A stretch of 64,000 bases of DNA from positions 310,001 through 374,000 of the forward strand of contig JADJNF010000003.1 in assembly GCA_016714445.1 (NCBI GenBank). The letters run 5' to 3'. This document shows positions 1 to 9,228 of the stretch, piece by piece. Positions within the stretch are counted from its first letter, which is position 1; each line of letters starts with the position of its first letter. The translations under genes and the position numbers were made by a program. The DNA is from Saprospiraceae bacterium (GTDB taxonomy: Bacteria > Bacteroidota > Bacteroidia > Chitinophagales > Saprospiraceae). The notes under the pieces were generated by a model that was given only the letters and a program-made list of their open reading frames with translations, searched no databases and was not told the DNA's origin.

Positions 1-523
1 ATTTTAGTGCATTTTCTTCATAATTAGTTGTATCTGTTGTACTCATTATCGTTTCAATATAACTTTTAAAAATTTCATTTTGAGCGTTCTGAACATCAAT
101 TTCATAATCTAAAGTATTGTTTTTTTTGATCAAATCTTTGTTGGCAAGTCTCGCAATAGTCTCTAAGGTCATTTCGCTGCCAGCTATTTGACCTACAATA
201 TTAGAAACATCTTCTGATTTTGTAGAAAGTAAAATTAAGAGTTTGGAATTTCCAGGAGTTGATAAAGTTCCCCCTGTATTTAAGTGTTGGAAACCACCTG
301 TTTCAACTCCATCTTTTTTAGGACGATATATTTCATCGAAATAAGCATCTACAGCACCTTCATCAAAGTACCCACTTAAATATCGTGAACTTGTCATAAA
401 AGTACATTCATCAATTTTGAGTCTATAGTAATTTTCCCCTGATTTAAAATAGTGCAATTCCCTACCAGACTGACAGGATGTAAAAAATATAATTAGCAAA
501 AGAAAATAAAGATGGACTTTCAT
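1..523 (-). CDS. Partial lipoprotein, C-terminus beyond the window edge
   Basis: The reading frame is open from an ATG at 521-523 to the window edge, giving about 174 residues without a stop. The N-terminus has a lysine, a hydrophobic run (LYFLLLIIFF) and then TSC, which fits a lipoprotein signal peptide, so the protein is inferred to be membrane-anchored. I recognise no domain. The visible part is polar, with a region rich in Asp, Glu and Thr towards the edge. It lies 42 bases downstream of the membrane-protein gene on the same strand, so the two are probably co-transcribed. Function is unknown. Confidence 0.75.
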   Translation of the reverse strand, partial: MKVHLYFLLLIIFFTSCQSGRELHYFKSGENYYRLKIDECTFMTSSRYLSGYFDEGAVDAYFDEIYRPKKDGVETGGFQHLNTGGTLSTPGNSKLLILLSTKSEDVSNIVGQIAGSEMTLETIARLANKDLIKKNNTLDYEIDVQNAQNEIFKSYIETIMSTTDTTNYEENALK

Positions 524-565
524 AATAATTATTTACTGATTTTAAAATTTAATACTCTTACATTT

Positions 566-1126
566 CTATTTTGGTTTGACTTCCTCGGGTTTTTCATTAT
601 CCTTTTTAGCAAAAATAACTTCAGTTACTTCCTTAATTTTGTCAAATACACTGCTTGATCCAAATCCAATAAGGAAGCCTAATCCAAGCTGAAAGAAAAT
701 ACTGGAATGTTGTTCAGTTTTTCCTACCTGCAAGATTAAAATCCCTTCTTTGAATAAGGCAAAAATGATAACAGCTATGATGCCACTTTGAAAAGGACGA
801 TACAGATACCAATAAAGCCAAACGTCGATATTGAATATCTTGGTTGGATCTGTTCCATCTGGATTATTAGGATTGTAAGCTTCTGCCAATTTTAGATAAA
901 CAGACCTTAAACCGTATATAGTTCCACCCAACATTCCTGCAAAGAAAAAAGAAAACAACAACATCTGCGGATATTTAGGATCACAAGATTTTGCGCCGAA
1001 TAACCATTGTTTGCTGCCATCCATTTTATTGGTCATAAGCCACAAAATGGCAATAATGCTCAATCCAAAATTGTAAAATACTGCTATACTGGTTAAAATT
1101 TTTTGATTTACACTATGTTTGTTCAT
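566..1126 (-). CDS. Hypothetical multi-pass membrane protein
   Basis: A 186-residue protein starting at an ATG. Four hydrophobic segments are visible (about residues 10-31, 52-72, 105-125 and 145-160), followed by a charged Lys/Glu-rich tail (about residues 163-186), which suggests an inner-membrane protein with a cytoplasmic C-terminal tail. A segment between the second and third membrane spans contains YNPNNPDGTDPTK. I do not recognise the family. It precedes the lipoprotein gene at the window edge on the same strand with a 42-base gap, which suggests an envelope-associated two-gene unit. Confidence 0.7.
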   Translation of the reverse strand: MNKHSVNQKILTSIAVFYNFGLSIIAILWLMTNKMDGSKQWLFGAKSCDPKYPQMLLFSFFFAGMLGGTIYGLRSVYLKLAEAYNPNNPDGTDPTKIFNIDVWLYWYLYRPFQSGIIAVIIFALFKEGILILQVGKTEQHSSIFFQLGLGFLIGFGSSSVFDKIKEVTEVIFAKKDNEKPEEVKPK

Positions 1127-1652
1127 ATCGAATACTATTGTTAAAATATTAATTAGATTACTATTAATGTACTATAATTAAAAAGGTAACCCTATATTTC
1201 ATTCAAATATAATTAGGCCTGTAATATTTTGCAATATAACTTTTGTTATATACTTTTTCTATCAATACTCTTATCAATGGCCCAATATTGACCCCCTGGA
1301 TTGATAATGTAGTATGGTTACTACCTTTACGTTAGATCCAAATTTCATCATATAACCTTTTGGGAATGGCAGGTAAAATCATGCCGGGCAGTATTAAACT
1401 GTTATTAATAATTAAACAGCGATGCTACTACTCTTTATCTTAGGCTTTTCGGAATCCGCCTTTGTAATTAAGATTAATTGTAGCTACCCAATCGATGTTT
1501 ATTCCTAAATATAATGCAAAGGTCAGACAAAGATGTACAGGAGATAAGGGTATTTTTACTAAAATTTTTATAGGTAATACTACGTTGGGTTTTATACGCT
1601 TATGATAAATATTGTAGCCTGTTTTTTTCGGAATTAATGTTGACCACGAAGG
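1127..1652. other. Intergenic stretch, no gene recognised
   Basis: About 525 bases between the membrane-protein gene and the duplicated repeat. Both strands are broken by frequent stops and no frame gives a recognisable protein. The first ~110 bases are very AT-rich and would hold the promoter of the minus-strand gene. The rest is of more ordinary composition and could be decayed coding sequence, but I could not identify a parent. Confidence 0.5.
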
Positions 1653-1833
1653 AAATGGATAAATCCATTGGGATACGAAAAATTATCTATAGCCCACGAT
1701 TTAAATCGTGGGCTATTTCGTGGATTATCAAAAAATCGTGGGCTATCAAATTATCGTGAATTATCTGGAAATCATGAGATTTCTGGAAGAAAAATCAAAT
1801 TAGGATGGCAAATAAACCAATTGGTTTGTGCGT
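1653..1833. repeat. Copy 1 of a ~200-bp palindrome-bearing direct repeat
   Basis: This unit recurs nearly unchanged at 1874-2072, offset by 221 bases at its left end. In order it contains a short inverted repeat around ATGGATAAATCCAT, a near-perfect palindrome (AGCCCACGATTTAAAT then CGTGGGCTA, about 1691-1715), several iterations of an ATTATC...AATCGTGG word, and a palindrome AACCAATTGGTT at its right end. The short open frame running through it translates as repeated RGLS-type residues and is a consequence of the repetition. The layout resembles REP/BIME elements mobilised by REP-associated tyrosine transposases, which is an inference; no such transposase is in the window. Confidence 0.8.
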
Positions 1834-1873
1834 ACTGTGCGATGACCAAGGAATAAATTTGGAACATAAAAGA

Positions 1874-2072
1874 AAATGGATAAATCCATTGGGATACGAA
1901 AAATTATCTATAGCCCACGATTTAAACCGTGGGCTATTTCGTTGATTATCAAAAATCGTGGATTGTCAAAAAATCGTGGATTATCAAAAAATCGTGGATT
2001 ATCTGGAAATCATGAGATTCCTGAAAGAAAAATCAAATTAGGATGGCAAACAAACCAATTGGTTTATACGTA
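1874..2072. repeat. Copy 2 of the ~200-bp direct repeat, expanded by internal iterations
   Basis: Same order of elements as the copy at 1653-1833: ATGGATAAATCCAT, then the AGCCCACGAT...CGTGGGCTA hairpin (here with one C for T change in the loop-side arm), then GATTATCAAAAAATCGTG-type words, then AACCAATTGGTT. It is about 18 bases longer because it carries one more iteration of the ~18-base internal word, so slippage or unequal recombination has acted within the unit. The 40 bases between the two copies are unique. No gene is supported here. Confidence 0.8.
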
Positions 2073-2218
2073 ATATGAGTTGACCGACCATGAGATTAAG
2101 AAGGAAAAAACGCAAACCTATACCTTGACCGGTGATATACTATTTTTGATTTTTATTTGATCTATTGTGCAGTTTTCACAATTATTCACTATCATTATCC
2201 CCAAAATCAGAAGCCCAC

Positions 2219-4648
2219 ATGTTGCAAAAATTACTTTTTTCCATTATCCTCGTATTTACCTTGGTACTCATCCTTTTTCTGAATGGGAATATCAACCTGA
2301 CCAAAGATCCTTTGCCACCATTGGGGAAATTTTTAAATCCTTTTAACGGAGCATGGACTTCAGATACCCAAAATGAAAAAAAGACCATTAATCTGGATAG
2401 TTACGGACTAAAGGAAAAAGTAGAAATCGTCTATGATGACCGAAGAGTGGCACACATTTTTGCACAGAATATGGAAGATGCTCTGTTTGCGCAGGGTTTC
2501 GTAGAAGCGCAGAACAGATTGTTTCAGATGGAATTTCTGTCTCTGGCTGCTGCGGGAGAATTATCCTCTATTTTGGGAAGCAAGACCATAGAGTTTGATC
2601 TGGAAAAACGCCGTCGTGGTATGAAATATGCTGCTGAAAATGCCACCAAAGGTTGGGAAAAAACCAAGGATTACAATTCTGCCTATCGGTACATCGATGG
2701 GGTAAATGCATATATTCAAAGTCTGGATCCAAAAGATTACCCGTTGGAATTTAAGTTATTTAACATTACACCCACTGAATGGACGCCATTAAAATCAGCG
2801 CTGGTATTCAAGCAGATGTCCCTCACGCTGGCAGGAAGGAATGACGATATAGAAAATACCAACTTACTGTATCATTTGGGTAAAGATGATTTTAATTTTC
2901 TGTATCCTGAAAGACAATCAGTAGAAAATCCGGTCATCCCTACTGAAAAACCTTTTGCCTTTGATACTTTGTATGGAAGTAAGCAGGACGATAAAGCGTT
3001 TTTTACCAAACCTATTTTGAAGTCATTTTATGAAAATAGAAATAAAGGTATAGGGAGCAATTCCTGGGCTGTGCATGGCAGCAAAACTGCGTCCGGAAAA
3101 CCTATTTTTTGCAATGATCCTCACCTGAGTCTGGGCTTGCCTTCGATATGGTTTGAAGTACATATCCACACGCCTGAGTTTAATTCTTACGGGGTATCTT
3201 TTCCTGGTTTTCCGGGTATAATGATCGGATTTAATGAACATATTGCCTGGGGTGAAACCAATGTGGGTCAGGATGTAGAAGATACTTATGTCATCCACTG
3301 GGCAAATAAGGAAAAGACAAAATATCTGCTGGATGGCAAGGAACAGGATGTCCAAATAAGAATAGAAGAAGTAAAAGTCAAAGGTGGAAAAACCATTTTG
3401 GATACTATGAAATATACCCACTGGGGGCCTGTCTATGCTACATCTGCTGATGGTGCGCATGATCTTGCGATGCGTTGGTTGTGTCACGATGAGCCGGATA
3501 CAGGAGAGTATAATGTATTTATAGATGCCATGAGATGCAAAAGTTATGATGACTATCTCAAAGCCACAGGAACGTATATATCTCCCGCACAGAATTTTGG
3601 TTTTGCTTCCGTATCAGGAGATGTAGCACTGCGTGTCAACGGTCGTTTTCCGGCCAAATATGGTCAGGATGGCAGATTTGTTGAACATGGAGATAATACC
3701 GGTAATGGTTGGCAAGCGTGGATACCGAGAGATCAGAATCCGCAGATATTGAATCCGCAAAGAGGTTTTATTTCATCAGCCAATCAGGTGAGCGCAGATA
3801 AAAGTTATCCTTACTATTTTACAGGAAAGTTTGAGCGCTATCGAAATCGAAGTGTCAATGATAAACTCAGCCAAATGAGTGAAATTACAACAGACGACAT
3901 GAAAAAAATGCAATACAACGCTTACTCTCAAAAAGCGGCAGATTTTCTCACCACTATAAAGACACTGGTACAAGCAGAAGACCTTACTGAGGTAGAGCAG
4001 AAACATTTCAAAACTTTACAGGATTGGGATTATCACTATAAAGCCACATCGGAAGCAGCCACGCTCTTTGATATATTTTACAAAAAACTTACACAGAATA
4101 CATGGGATGAGTTAACAGAGCTCAATCAAAATATGGACATCAACTATCCGGAAGACTGGCGATTGCTGGAGATCATTCAGACAGACCCTGCCAATAAATA
4201 TTTTGATGTGGCTTCTACTCCCGAAAAAGAAGATGCACATGCGATAGTGATTAAATCTTTCAAAGATGCAGTCACAGATTTTGATAAAAGAGGGAAAGAT
4301 GGTAAGTCCAATACCTGGGGTGCGTACAAACCGCTACATATTTATCACCTGACGAGATTGCCGGTATTTTCGGCGATGGATATTGCTGCTGATGGCTGTC
4401 CGGATGCCATCAATGCTACTGGATACTCTTTTGGACCAAGTTGGCGTATGATCATCAGTTTGGAAGATAAGGTAAAAGGATATGCAGTATATCCGGGCGG
4501 ACAATCAGGAAATCCCTCAAGTTCATTCTATAAAAATATGATAGAAACCTGGACAAAAGGAGAGTATTACGATCTGAATTTTGTCGGTAATATAAATGAG
4601 ATAAAGAACAAAACAACCCAGATTATTCAACTAAATCCTAAAAAATGA
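2219..4648 (+). CDS. Penicillin acylase family (Ntn-hydrolase) protein
   Basis: An 809-residue protein of the penicillin amidase family (peptidase S45), whose members hydrolyse amide bonds in beta-lactams, acyl-homoserine lactones or other N-acyl compounds. The precursor is processed so that an internal Ser becomes the N-terminal nucleophile; here that is the Ser of GSNSW at residue 280, followed by HGSKTASGKPIFCNDPHL. The ATG at 2219 is preferred because it begins a clean hydrophobic anchor (residues 1-24); an upstream TTG at 2165 would add 18 polar residues. The late GQSGNPSSSFY segment matches the family's C-terminal region. The stop overlaps the next gene by 4 bases. Substrate cannot be predicted. 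Confidence 0.9.
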   Translation: MLQKLLFSIILVFTLVLILFLNGNINLTKDPLPPLGKFLNPFNGAWTSDTQNEKKTINLDSYGLKEKVEIVYDDRRVAHIFAQNMEDALFAQGFVEAQNRLFQMEFLSLAAAGELSSILGSKTIEFDLEKRRRGMKYAAENATKGWEKTKDYNSAYRYIDGVNAYIQSLDPKDYPLEFKLFNITPTEWTPLKSALVFKQMSLTLAGRNDDIENTNLLYHLGKDDFNFLYPERQSVENPVIPTEKPFAFDTLYGSKQDDKAFFTKPILKSFYENRNKGIGSNSWAVHGSKTASGKPIFCNDPHLSLGLPSIWFEVHIHTPEFNSYGVSFPGFPGIMIGFNEHIAWGETNVGQDVEDTYVIHWANKEKTKYLLDGKEQDVQIRIEEVKVKGGKTILDTMKYTHWGPVYATSADGAHDLAMRWLCHDEPDTGEYNVFIDAMRCKSYDDYLKATGTYISPAQNFGFASVSGDVALRVNGRFPAKYGQDGRFVEHGDNTGNGWQAWIPRDQNPQILNPQRGFISSANQVSADKSYPYYFTGKFERYRNRSVNDKLSQMSEITTDDMKKMQYNAYSQKAADFLTTIKTLVQAEDLTEVEQKHFKTLQDWDYHYKATSEAATLFDIFYKKLTQNTWDELTELNQNMDINYPEDWRLLEIIQTDPANKYFDVASTPEKEDAHAIVIKSFKDAVTDFDKRGKDGKSNTWGAYKPLHIYHLTRLPVFSAMDIAADGCPDAINATGYSFGPSWRMIISLEDKVKGYAVYPGGQSGNPSSSFYKNMIETWTKGEYYDLNFVGNINEIKNKTTQIIQLNPKK

Positions 4649-4995
4649 AGCAATTAATATTTTTACCTGTTATATTTGTTTTATCATATATTTTGCAGCT
4701 TTTTTTGCCATGGTGGATCATCGCTTTGATTTGTTATGGCGTATGTTTTATTTTAAGAGTAAATAAATTTTATGCTTTTACAGGTTCACTCCTGGCCATA
4801 TTTTTTCTTTGGGTAGTCAAAGCATACTTTGCAGATCAAAATTTTGATGCTCCGATGTCTGCTTTACTGGGAGGATTATTCGGCAATGTGTCTACTTCTG
4901 CTGTTTTTTTTCTGACAGGTTTGGTGGGTGGAATGGTCGCAGGATTAAGTGGTCTTTTGGGCAGTTGGTCAGTAACATTATTTCAACAAAAATAA
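4645..4995 (+). CDS. Small hypothetical membrane protein
   Basis: A 116-residue, almost wholly hydrophobic protein with about four transmembrane segments and a Gly-rich last helix (LVGGMVAGLSGLLGSW). Its ATG lies in an ATGA overlap with the stop of the penicillin-acylase-type gene, so translation is probably coupled, and coaE follows after 10 bases. The family is not recognised. The tight spacing places it in the acylase-coaE-hydrolase operon. Confidence 0.75.
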   Translation: MKQLIFLPVIFVLSYILQLFLPWWIIALICYGVCFILRVNKFYAFTGSLLAIFFLWVVKAYFADQNFDAPMSALLGGLFGNVSTSAVFFLTGLVGGMVAGLSGLLGSWSVTLFQQK

Positions 4996-5005
4996 TCATT
5001 TTAGC

Positions 5006-5605
5006 ATGAAAAAGATCGGAATTACAGGTGGCATAGGTTCCGGCAAGACTACCGTATGCAAAATATTCGAATCATTGGATATACCGGTGTATTATGCTGA
5101 TACAGAAGCAAAAAAGATCATGACGTCCAATCTTTCTGTAAAAAAGCAGATGAAGGATCTGCTGGGAGATCAGGCATTTTACAACAATGGGAAACCAGAT
5201 CGCAAATATATAGCGTCCAGGATTTTTAATGATAAAGAGCTGCTGGCTAAAATAAATGAAATCATACACCCGGCTGTTCAACTTGATGCAGACAGATGGT
5301 TTGAAATACTAAAAAGCGAAGGCAAATCAAAATATTGTCTGAAAGAAGCGGCACTTTTGGTAGAAACAGGAAGCTATAAATCTTTGAATTCCTTAATTGT
5401 GGTGACTTGTCCGGAAGACATCAGGATACATCGTGTGATGCAAAGGGATAAAATGAAGTTTGAAGATGTCATAAAAAAAGTAAGGAACCAATGGGCCGAA
5501 GAAGATAAAGTGAGGTTGGCAGATTTTGTGATTATCAATGACGGCAAAACCAGCTTGATACCCCAGATATGGTCTATTCACAATAAACTGATGAGCAAAT
5601 ACTAA
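5006..5605 (+). CDS. coaE: Dephospho-CoA kinase
   Basis: A 199-residue protein catalysing the last step of coenzyme A synthesis, ATP-dependent phosphorylation of the 3'-hydroxyl of dephospho-CoA, in the cytoplasm. The N-terminus carries the P-loop GGIGSGKT (residues 8-15), followed by DIPVYYADTEAKKIM, and later IIHPAV and KEAALLVETG, the usual CoaE substrate-site signatures; QRDK precedes the lid-like basic segment. Length is normal for the family. It follows the small membrane protein after 10 bases and precedes the alpha/beta hydrolase gene by 30. Confidence 0.96.
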   Translation: MKKIGITGGIGSGKTTVCKIFESLDIPVYYADTEAKKIMTSNLSVKKQMKDLLGDQAFYNNGKPDRKYIASRIFNDKELLAKINEIIHPAVQLDADRWFEILKSEGKSKYCLKEAALLVETGSYKSLNSLIVVTCPEDIRIHRVMQRDKMKFEDVIKKVRNQWAEEDKVRLADFVIINDGKTSLIPQIWSIHNKLMSKY

Positions 5606-5635
5606 ATCCACATCAACGTTTAAAGAATCATAATA

Positions 5636-6637
5636 ATGAAATACCTGAAATATTTATTTGTACTTATATTGTTATTAGCCACTATTTTTATTTTAGGTCC
5701 CAAAAAAGAATTTGAAGCCCCAAAACTACTGGATACGGAAATAAATATTTCTCTGGGAGATCTGGAAAAATATATTGCGGAAAAAGAAGCAGCCGTAACA
5801 GATTTAAAGCCGGACAATCAGGCAAGAATCATTTGGGCCAACGACAGCCTGAAGCAAAAAACAGAGTTTGCCGTGGTATATCTGCATGGATTTTCAGCCA
5901 GTCAGGAAGAAGGAGCACCATTGCATGAAGATTTTGCAAAACGATATGGATTTAATCTTTATTTGAGTCGTTTGGAAGACCACGGAAGGCCAGACAGCAA
6001 TTCATTTGTGCACCTTACGCCTGAAAATTTTCTGCAATCGGCCGAAGATGCCATCGACATTGGTAAAAAACTGGGAGACAAAGTGATCGTAATGTCTTGT
6101 TCTACCGGAGGAACACTTTCTGCTATTCTGGCTGCAGCAGGCGAAGACATTCATAGTATGATCATGTACTCTCCCAATATTGATATATATGATCCAATGT
6201 CTGAATTATTGGTTTATCCCTGGGCTGAAGAATTGTCATCTTTGGTCATGGGCGGCACATACAATAGAATAGTATACGATACACTCGCGCAAAAATACTG
6301 GAATTCTATCTATCATACCAATGCTCTGTTTACTATCAAAACATTGATCAGGGATTATATGACCGAAGAAAATTTTGCCAAAATAAAGATGCCGGTATTT
6401 CTTGGTTACTATTATAAAGATGAAGGAAATCAGGATAAAGTAGTTTCGGTAGCTAGAATGCTTGATTTTTATGATCAGATATCTACTCCTGATAGCATGA
6501 AACGGGAAGTAGCATTTCCGGAAGCTGGAAAACATGTCATATCTTCTCACATTATGTCAAAAGATATCGAGGGCGTATTTTCAGAAACATGCAAATGGGC
6601 CGAAGAAGTATTGCATCTGAAACCTGTTCAGTTGTAA
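5636..6637 (+). CDS. Alpha/beta hydrolase, membrane-anchored
   Basis: A 333-residue protein with one N-terminal hydrophobic segment (residues 4-20), so it is exported or anchored. The alpha/beta-hydrolase core starts at FAVVYLHGFSAS (oxyanion region HG at 84-85). The nucleophile elbow reads SCSTGG, with Ser156 as nucleophile and Ser rather than the usual Gly two positions before it. The catalytic His is probably in GKHVISSH near the C-terminus. Such enzymes are esterases or lipases; substrate unknown. It is the last gene of the plus-strand run, and the convergent neighbour ends 8 bases away. Confidence 0.85.
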   Translation: MKYLKYLFVLILLLATIFILGPKKEFEAPKLLDTEINISLGDLEKYIAEKEAAVTDLKPDNQARIIWANDSLKQKTEFAVVYLHGFSASQEEGAPLHEDFAKRYGFNLYLSRLEDHGRPDSNSFVHLTPENFLQSAEDAIDIGKKLGDKVIVMSCSTGGTLSAILAAAGEDIHSMIMYSPNIDIYDPMSELLVYPWAEELSSLVMGGTYNRIVYDTLAQKYWNSIYHTNALFTIKTLIRDYMTEENFAKIKMPVFLGYYYKDEGNQDKVVSVARMLDFYDQISTPDSMKREVAFPEAGKHVISSHIMSKDIEGVFSETCKWAEEVLHLKPVQL

Positions 6638-6645
6638 TTTTCCGT

Positions 6646-7314
6646 CTATTTTAAACCTCTGTTTTCCAGTAGTTTAATGATTTTATCAGCTTTTTGGTAT
6701 CCATTGGTCACCAGATATAATTTCCCACCGATTTTTGCTACGATACTTGGAAACCCTGTCACTCCCATAGATGATGCCAGTTCGAACTCTGAATATGCAT
6801 CCATTTTTGATTGCCTTGCATCTAGTTTTTTATGAAAAAGCTCGGGGTCAATACCAGCTTTTATGGCTAAATTGATATAAGTATCTAAATCATTGGGGAG
6901 GTTATTGTGGAAATAAAATGATTCCTGCGCTGCTTTAAAATATTCATATTTAGCTTCCGGTTTTAGTTGACCTGCCACGATTACCGCCCTACACGCCATC
7001 TCTGTGTCATACAGCACTTCATTTTTGGATAAAATGCTGTAGTTAAACGCTCTTCCACTGGCCTTTTGCACATCCTGCCAATGTTCTTTCAGGAAACCTT
7101 TTAGCTCCAGCATGGTCTCAGTGCCACCTGCTCTTAGTCCACCCATGATCATTTCAAATGGGGTTTCAGGAAAAGCTGCCTTGATTTTATCCAATTCAGG
7201 ACCGAAGCCGTAGCACCATGAACACATCGGATCTCCTATGTAAATGATGGTATCTTTTTGCGAATGAATCACACTCATGTGCAGCATCATCAGGATTGTT
7301 AAAATATACTTCAA
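6646..7314 (-). CDS. DsbA-family (FrnE-like) thiol oxidoreductase
   Basis: A 222-residue exported protein. After a signal peptide (about residues 1-18) comes a thioredoxin-fold start IIYIGDPMCSWCYGFGP with the redox pair C31-S-W-C34. A helical insertion follows, and near the C-terminus TGFPSIV supplies the cis-proline loop expected opposite the CXXC. The DPMCSWCYGF form is typical of the DsbA/FrnE subfamily, which oxidises or isomerises disulfides. It is encoded 9 bases downstream of the NamZ-type gene on the same strand, so the two are likely co-transcribed. Its partners are unknown. Confidence 0.88.
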   Translation of the reverse strand: MKYILTILMMLHMSVIHSQKDTIIYIGDPMCSWCYGFGPELDKIKAAFPETPFEMIMGGLRAGGTETMLELKGFLKEHWQDVQKASGRAFNYSILSKNEVLYDTEMACRAVIVAGQLKPEAKYEYFKAAQESFYFHNNLPNDLDTYINLAIKAGIDPELFHKKLDARQSKMDAYSEFELASSMGVTGFPSIVAKIGGKLYLVTNGYQKADKIIKLLENRGLK

Positions 7315-7323
7315 TGGATGTAT

Positions 7324-8532
7324 TTATTTATATATCAAATATTTAGCTCTAATTTTATGAAATGCTTCAAGGCCGGGTTTCCAGGTCTCTTTTATCTCCT
7401 GCTCATTTTTTCCTGCCAGGATTTGTTTTCTTAGTTGATCACTTCCTGCAAGCTTATCTATAAAATTATTATCCAGAAAAAACTTTTCATTGAGATCAGT
7501 CATTTTTTTGTAATACTCCAACAGATAGCTAAGATCAATTTTTTTTGATTGAATGATACTTCCTGTGGTTACATTGCTCAGGTCAGTTCCATAGCACTTT
7601 TGTCCGTTTAGCGGAGGATCTTTAGCTCCTTCATTTGGCATGGGAGTAAAGGAATATTCAGATTTTATTTTTGGATGACCGATGACTTGAAACTGTTTTT
7701 CCGTACCTCTGCCCAAACTTAAGGTCGTTCCTTCAAAAAAGCAGGTAGATGGATATAAAAGTACAGATCTGATGTTAGGTAGATTGGGACTGGGTTTTAT
7801 GGGAAGCTCATAATAAGTATCATGATCATAATTTTTGCAACCCACAACGGTCAACTTACAAGTTGCTTTATTGGTCAACCAGCCCTCACCATTGATCATT
7901 TGAGCATATTCACCTATGGTCATACCATACACCACAGGCACAGGATGCATGCCAATAAATGATTTATATGCAGGGTCAAGCATCGGTCCGTCTACAAAAT
8001 AAGCATTTGGATTGGGTCTGTCGAGCAGAATCAATGGTAAATTATTTTCAGCACATGCTTCCATCACATAATGCAACGTAGAGATATAGGTATAAAATCT
8101 CACCCCTACATCCTGGATATCAAATAATATCACATCTACATTTCGGAGATCTTCGGCCAGCGGTTTTTTCTTTTTTCCATACAGAGAAATGACAGGCAGT
8201 CCGGTTTTACTGTCTTTGGTATCACTGATGATTTCGCCCGCATCAGCTTTGCCACGTATACCATGTTCCGGTGCAAATATTACTTGTATATTTACGCCCA
8301 GCTTAAGGAGCGTGTCTACCAGATGTTTATCCTTGACTATGCTGGTCTGATTGACAACGAGAGCTACTTTTTTATCTTTCAGCAAAGGATGATAAAAAGC
8401 TACTCTTTCTGCACCGGTGATGATAGATGTCGAGTCTCGAGTGGCTATATTGGATTCAAAACCTATCTTTTCTTTCTCAGGCTGGCAGGTGGTCAGCAAA
8501 ACTACAAAAAGGCTGTAAATAAATAATTGCAT
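7324..8532 (-). CDS. namZ: Exo-beta-N-acetylmuramidase NamZ family (DUF1343) lipoprotein
   Basis: A 402-residue lipoprotein: a hydrophobic N-terminus ends in TTCQPEKEK, giving a lipobox-like Cys near residue 16. The body has the DUF1343 signatures ALVVNQTSIV, IFAPEHGIRG, LFDIQDVGVRFYTYISTL and LLDRPNPN, and the C-terminal half contains SLGRGTEKQFQVIGHP. Characterised members (NamZ of Bacillus and relatives) cleave terminal N-acetylmuramic acid from peptidoglycan fragments, so a role in cell-wall recycling or scavenging is inferred. It is the first gene of a two-gene unit with the DsbA-like protein. Confidence 0.9.
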   Translation of the reverse strand: MQLFIYSLFVVLLTTCQPEKEKIGFESNIATRDSTSIITGAERVAFYHPLLKDKKVALVVNQTSIVKDKHLVDTLLKLGVNIQVIFAPEHGIRGKADAGEIISDTKDSKTGLPVISLYGKKKKPLAEDLRNVDVILFDIQDVGVRFYTYISTLHYVMEACAENNLPLILLDRPNPNAYFVDGPMLDPAYKSFIGMHPVPVVYGMTIGEYAQMINGEGWLTNKATCKLTVVGCKNYDHDTYYELPIKPSPNLPNIRSVLLYPSTCFFEGTTLSLGRGTEKQFQVIGHPKIKSEYSFTPMPNEGAKDPPLNGQKCYGTDLSNVTTGSIIQSKKIDLSYLLEYYKKMTDLNEKFFLDNNFIDKLAGSDQLRKQILAGKNEQEIKETWKPGLEAFHKIRAKYLIYK

Positions 8533-8608
8533 AAATAAATGTTAATATGTAAAATATGTATGATACAATAACTAAATATGAATATCAAAAGTTTATCCTT
8601 ATGAGAAT

Positions 8609-9079
8609 TTATTCTGTGCAACCCGATTTTCTACGGGTATCGGTTATACCAAGAATTTTCCATCCATCAGATCGTTTTACCAAAGTGAAAACATTGACAC
8701 CACAATGACTGAACACATCATTAAGATAAAACAGGTAAGGAGTCCATGCGACTGCCATTGCGCCATCAATTAAAATCCTGTAACTCAGTATTCTTTCATC
8801 AAATTTAAGTCCTGGTTTTTTTGTTCCAATGACATTCAGAAACGCTGATACTGGTTCGTCTATAACATTGATATCACCACTTTTTGTAGTTATGATGCTT
8901 TTCAGATGGCATCCATCAGCCAGGGTTTGTTTTACCATGGTGGAATCAAAAGATGTCATCCCATCAAACATTTTTGTTATCGTGCTTTTTATCTGAATGG
9001 TATCATGTTGACTGTATAATGAAGATGATACGCCCGATATTAATATCAGAAAACATAAAAGTTTATGTATGTTACTCAT
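8609..9079 (-). CDS. Exported NTF2/SnoaL-like protein
   Basis: A 156-residue protein. The ATG at 9079 is preferred because it opens directly into a signal peptide (MSNIHKLLCFLILISGVSSS); an in-frame ATG at 9118 would put 13 polar residues ahead of it. The mature part resembles the nuclear-transport-factor-2-like superfamily: an N-terminal helix (MFDGMTSFDSTMVKQTLADG), a central strand region containing AVAWTPYLFYLND, and a final GWKILGITDTRRK strand with the typical W-K-I pattern. Members are often binding proteins or small hydrolases; no catalytic set is identifiable. Monocistronic. Confidence 0.78.
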   Translation of the reverse strand: MSNIHKLLCFLILISGVSSSLYSQHDTIQIKSTITKMFDGMTSFDSTMVKQTLADGCHLKSIITTKSGDINVIDEPVSAFLNVIGTKKPGLKFDERILSYRILIDGAMAVAWTPYLFYLNDVFSHCGVNVFTLVKRSDGWKILGITDTRRKSGCTE

Positions 9080-9228
9080 TTCAAAGGGGTAAAAAGAGAC
9101 TTTCTTGTTATTTATCATTTATTTTGCACTTTGTTTTGTTTGATGGTTATTTACAGACATTTTATAAAACAAAATAAAGGTATTTTTATTATTATCAGGT
9201 ATTTTTATCTGATTAAAATTTTTAAATT

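Noticed and set aside
1668..2073. Two small ORFs with RGLSKN repeats as genes
   Set aside because: They are produced by iterated palindromic DNA, shift frame between the two copies, and have no start context; best explained as repeat DNA.
2165..2218. Upstream TTG start for the penicillin-acylase-type gene
   Set aside because: It would put 18 polar residues before the hydrophobic signal; the ATG at 2219 fits export better.
2219..4648. Assignment as a quorum-quenching acyl-homoserine lactone acylase
   Set aside because: The family signature is clear, but substrate cannot be told from sequence, and no quorum-sensing gene is nearby.
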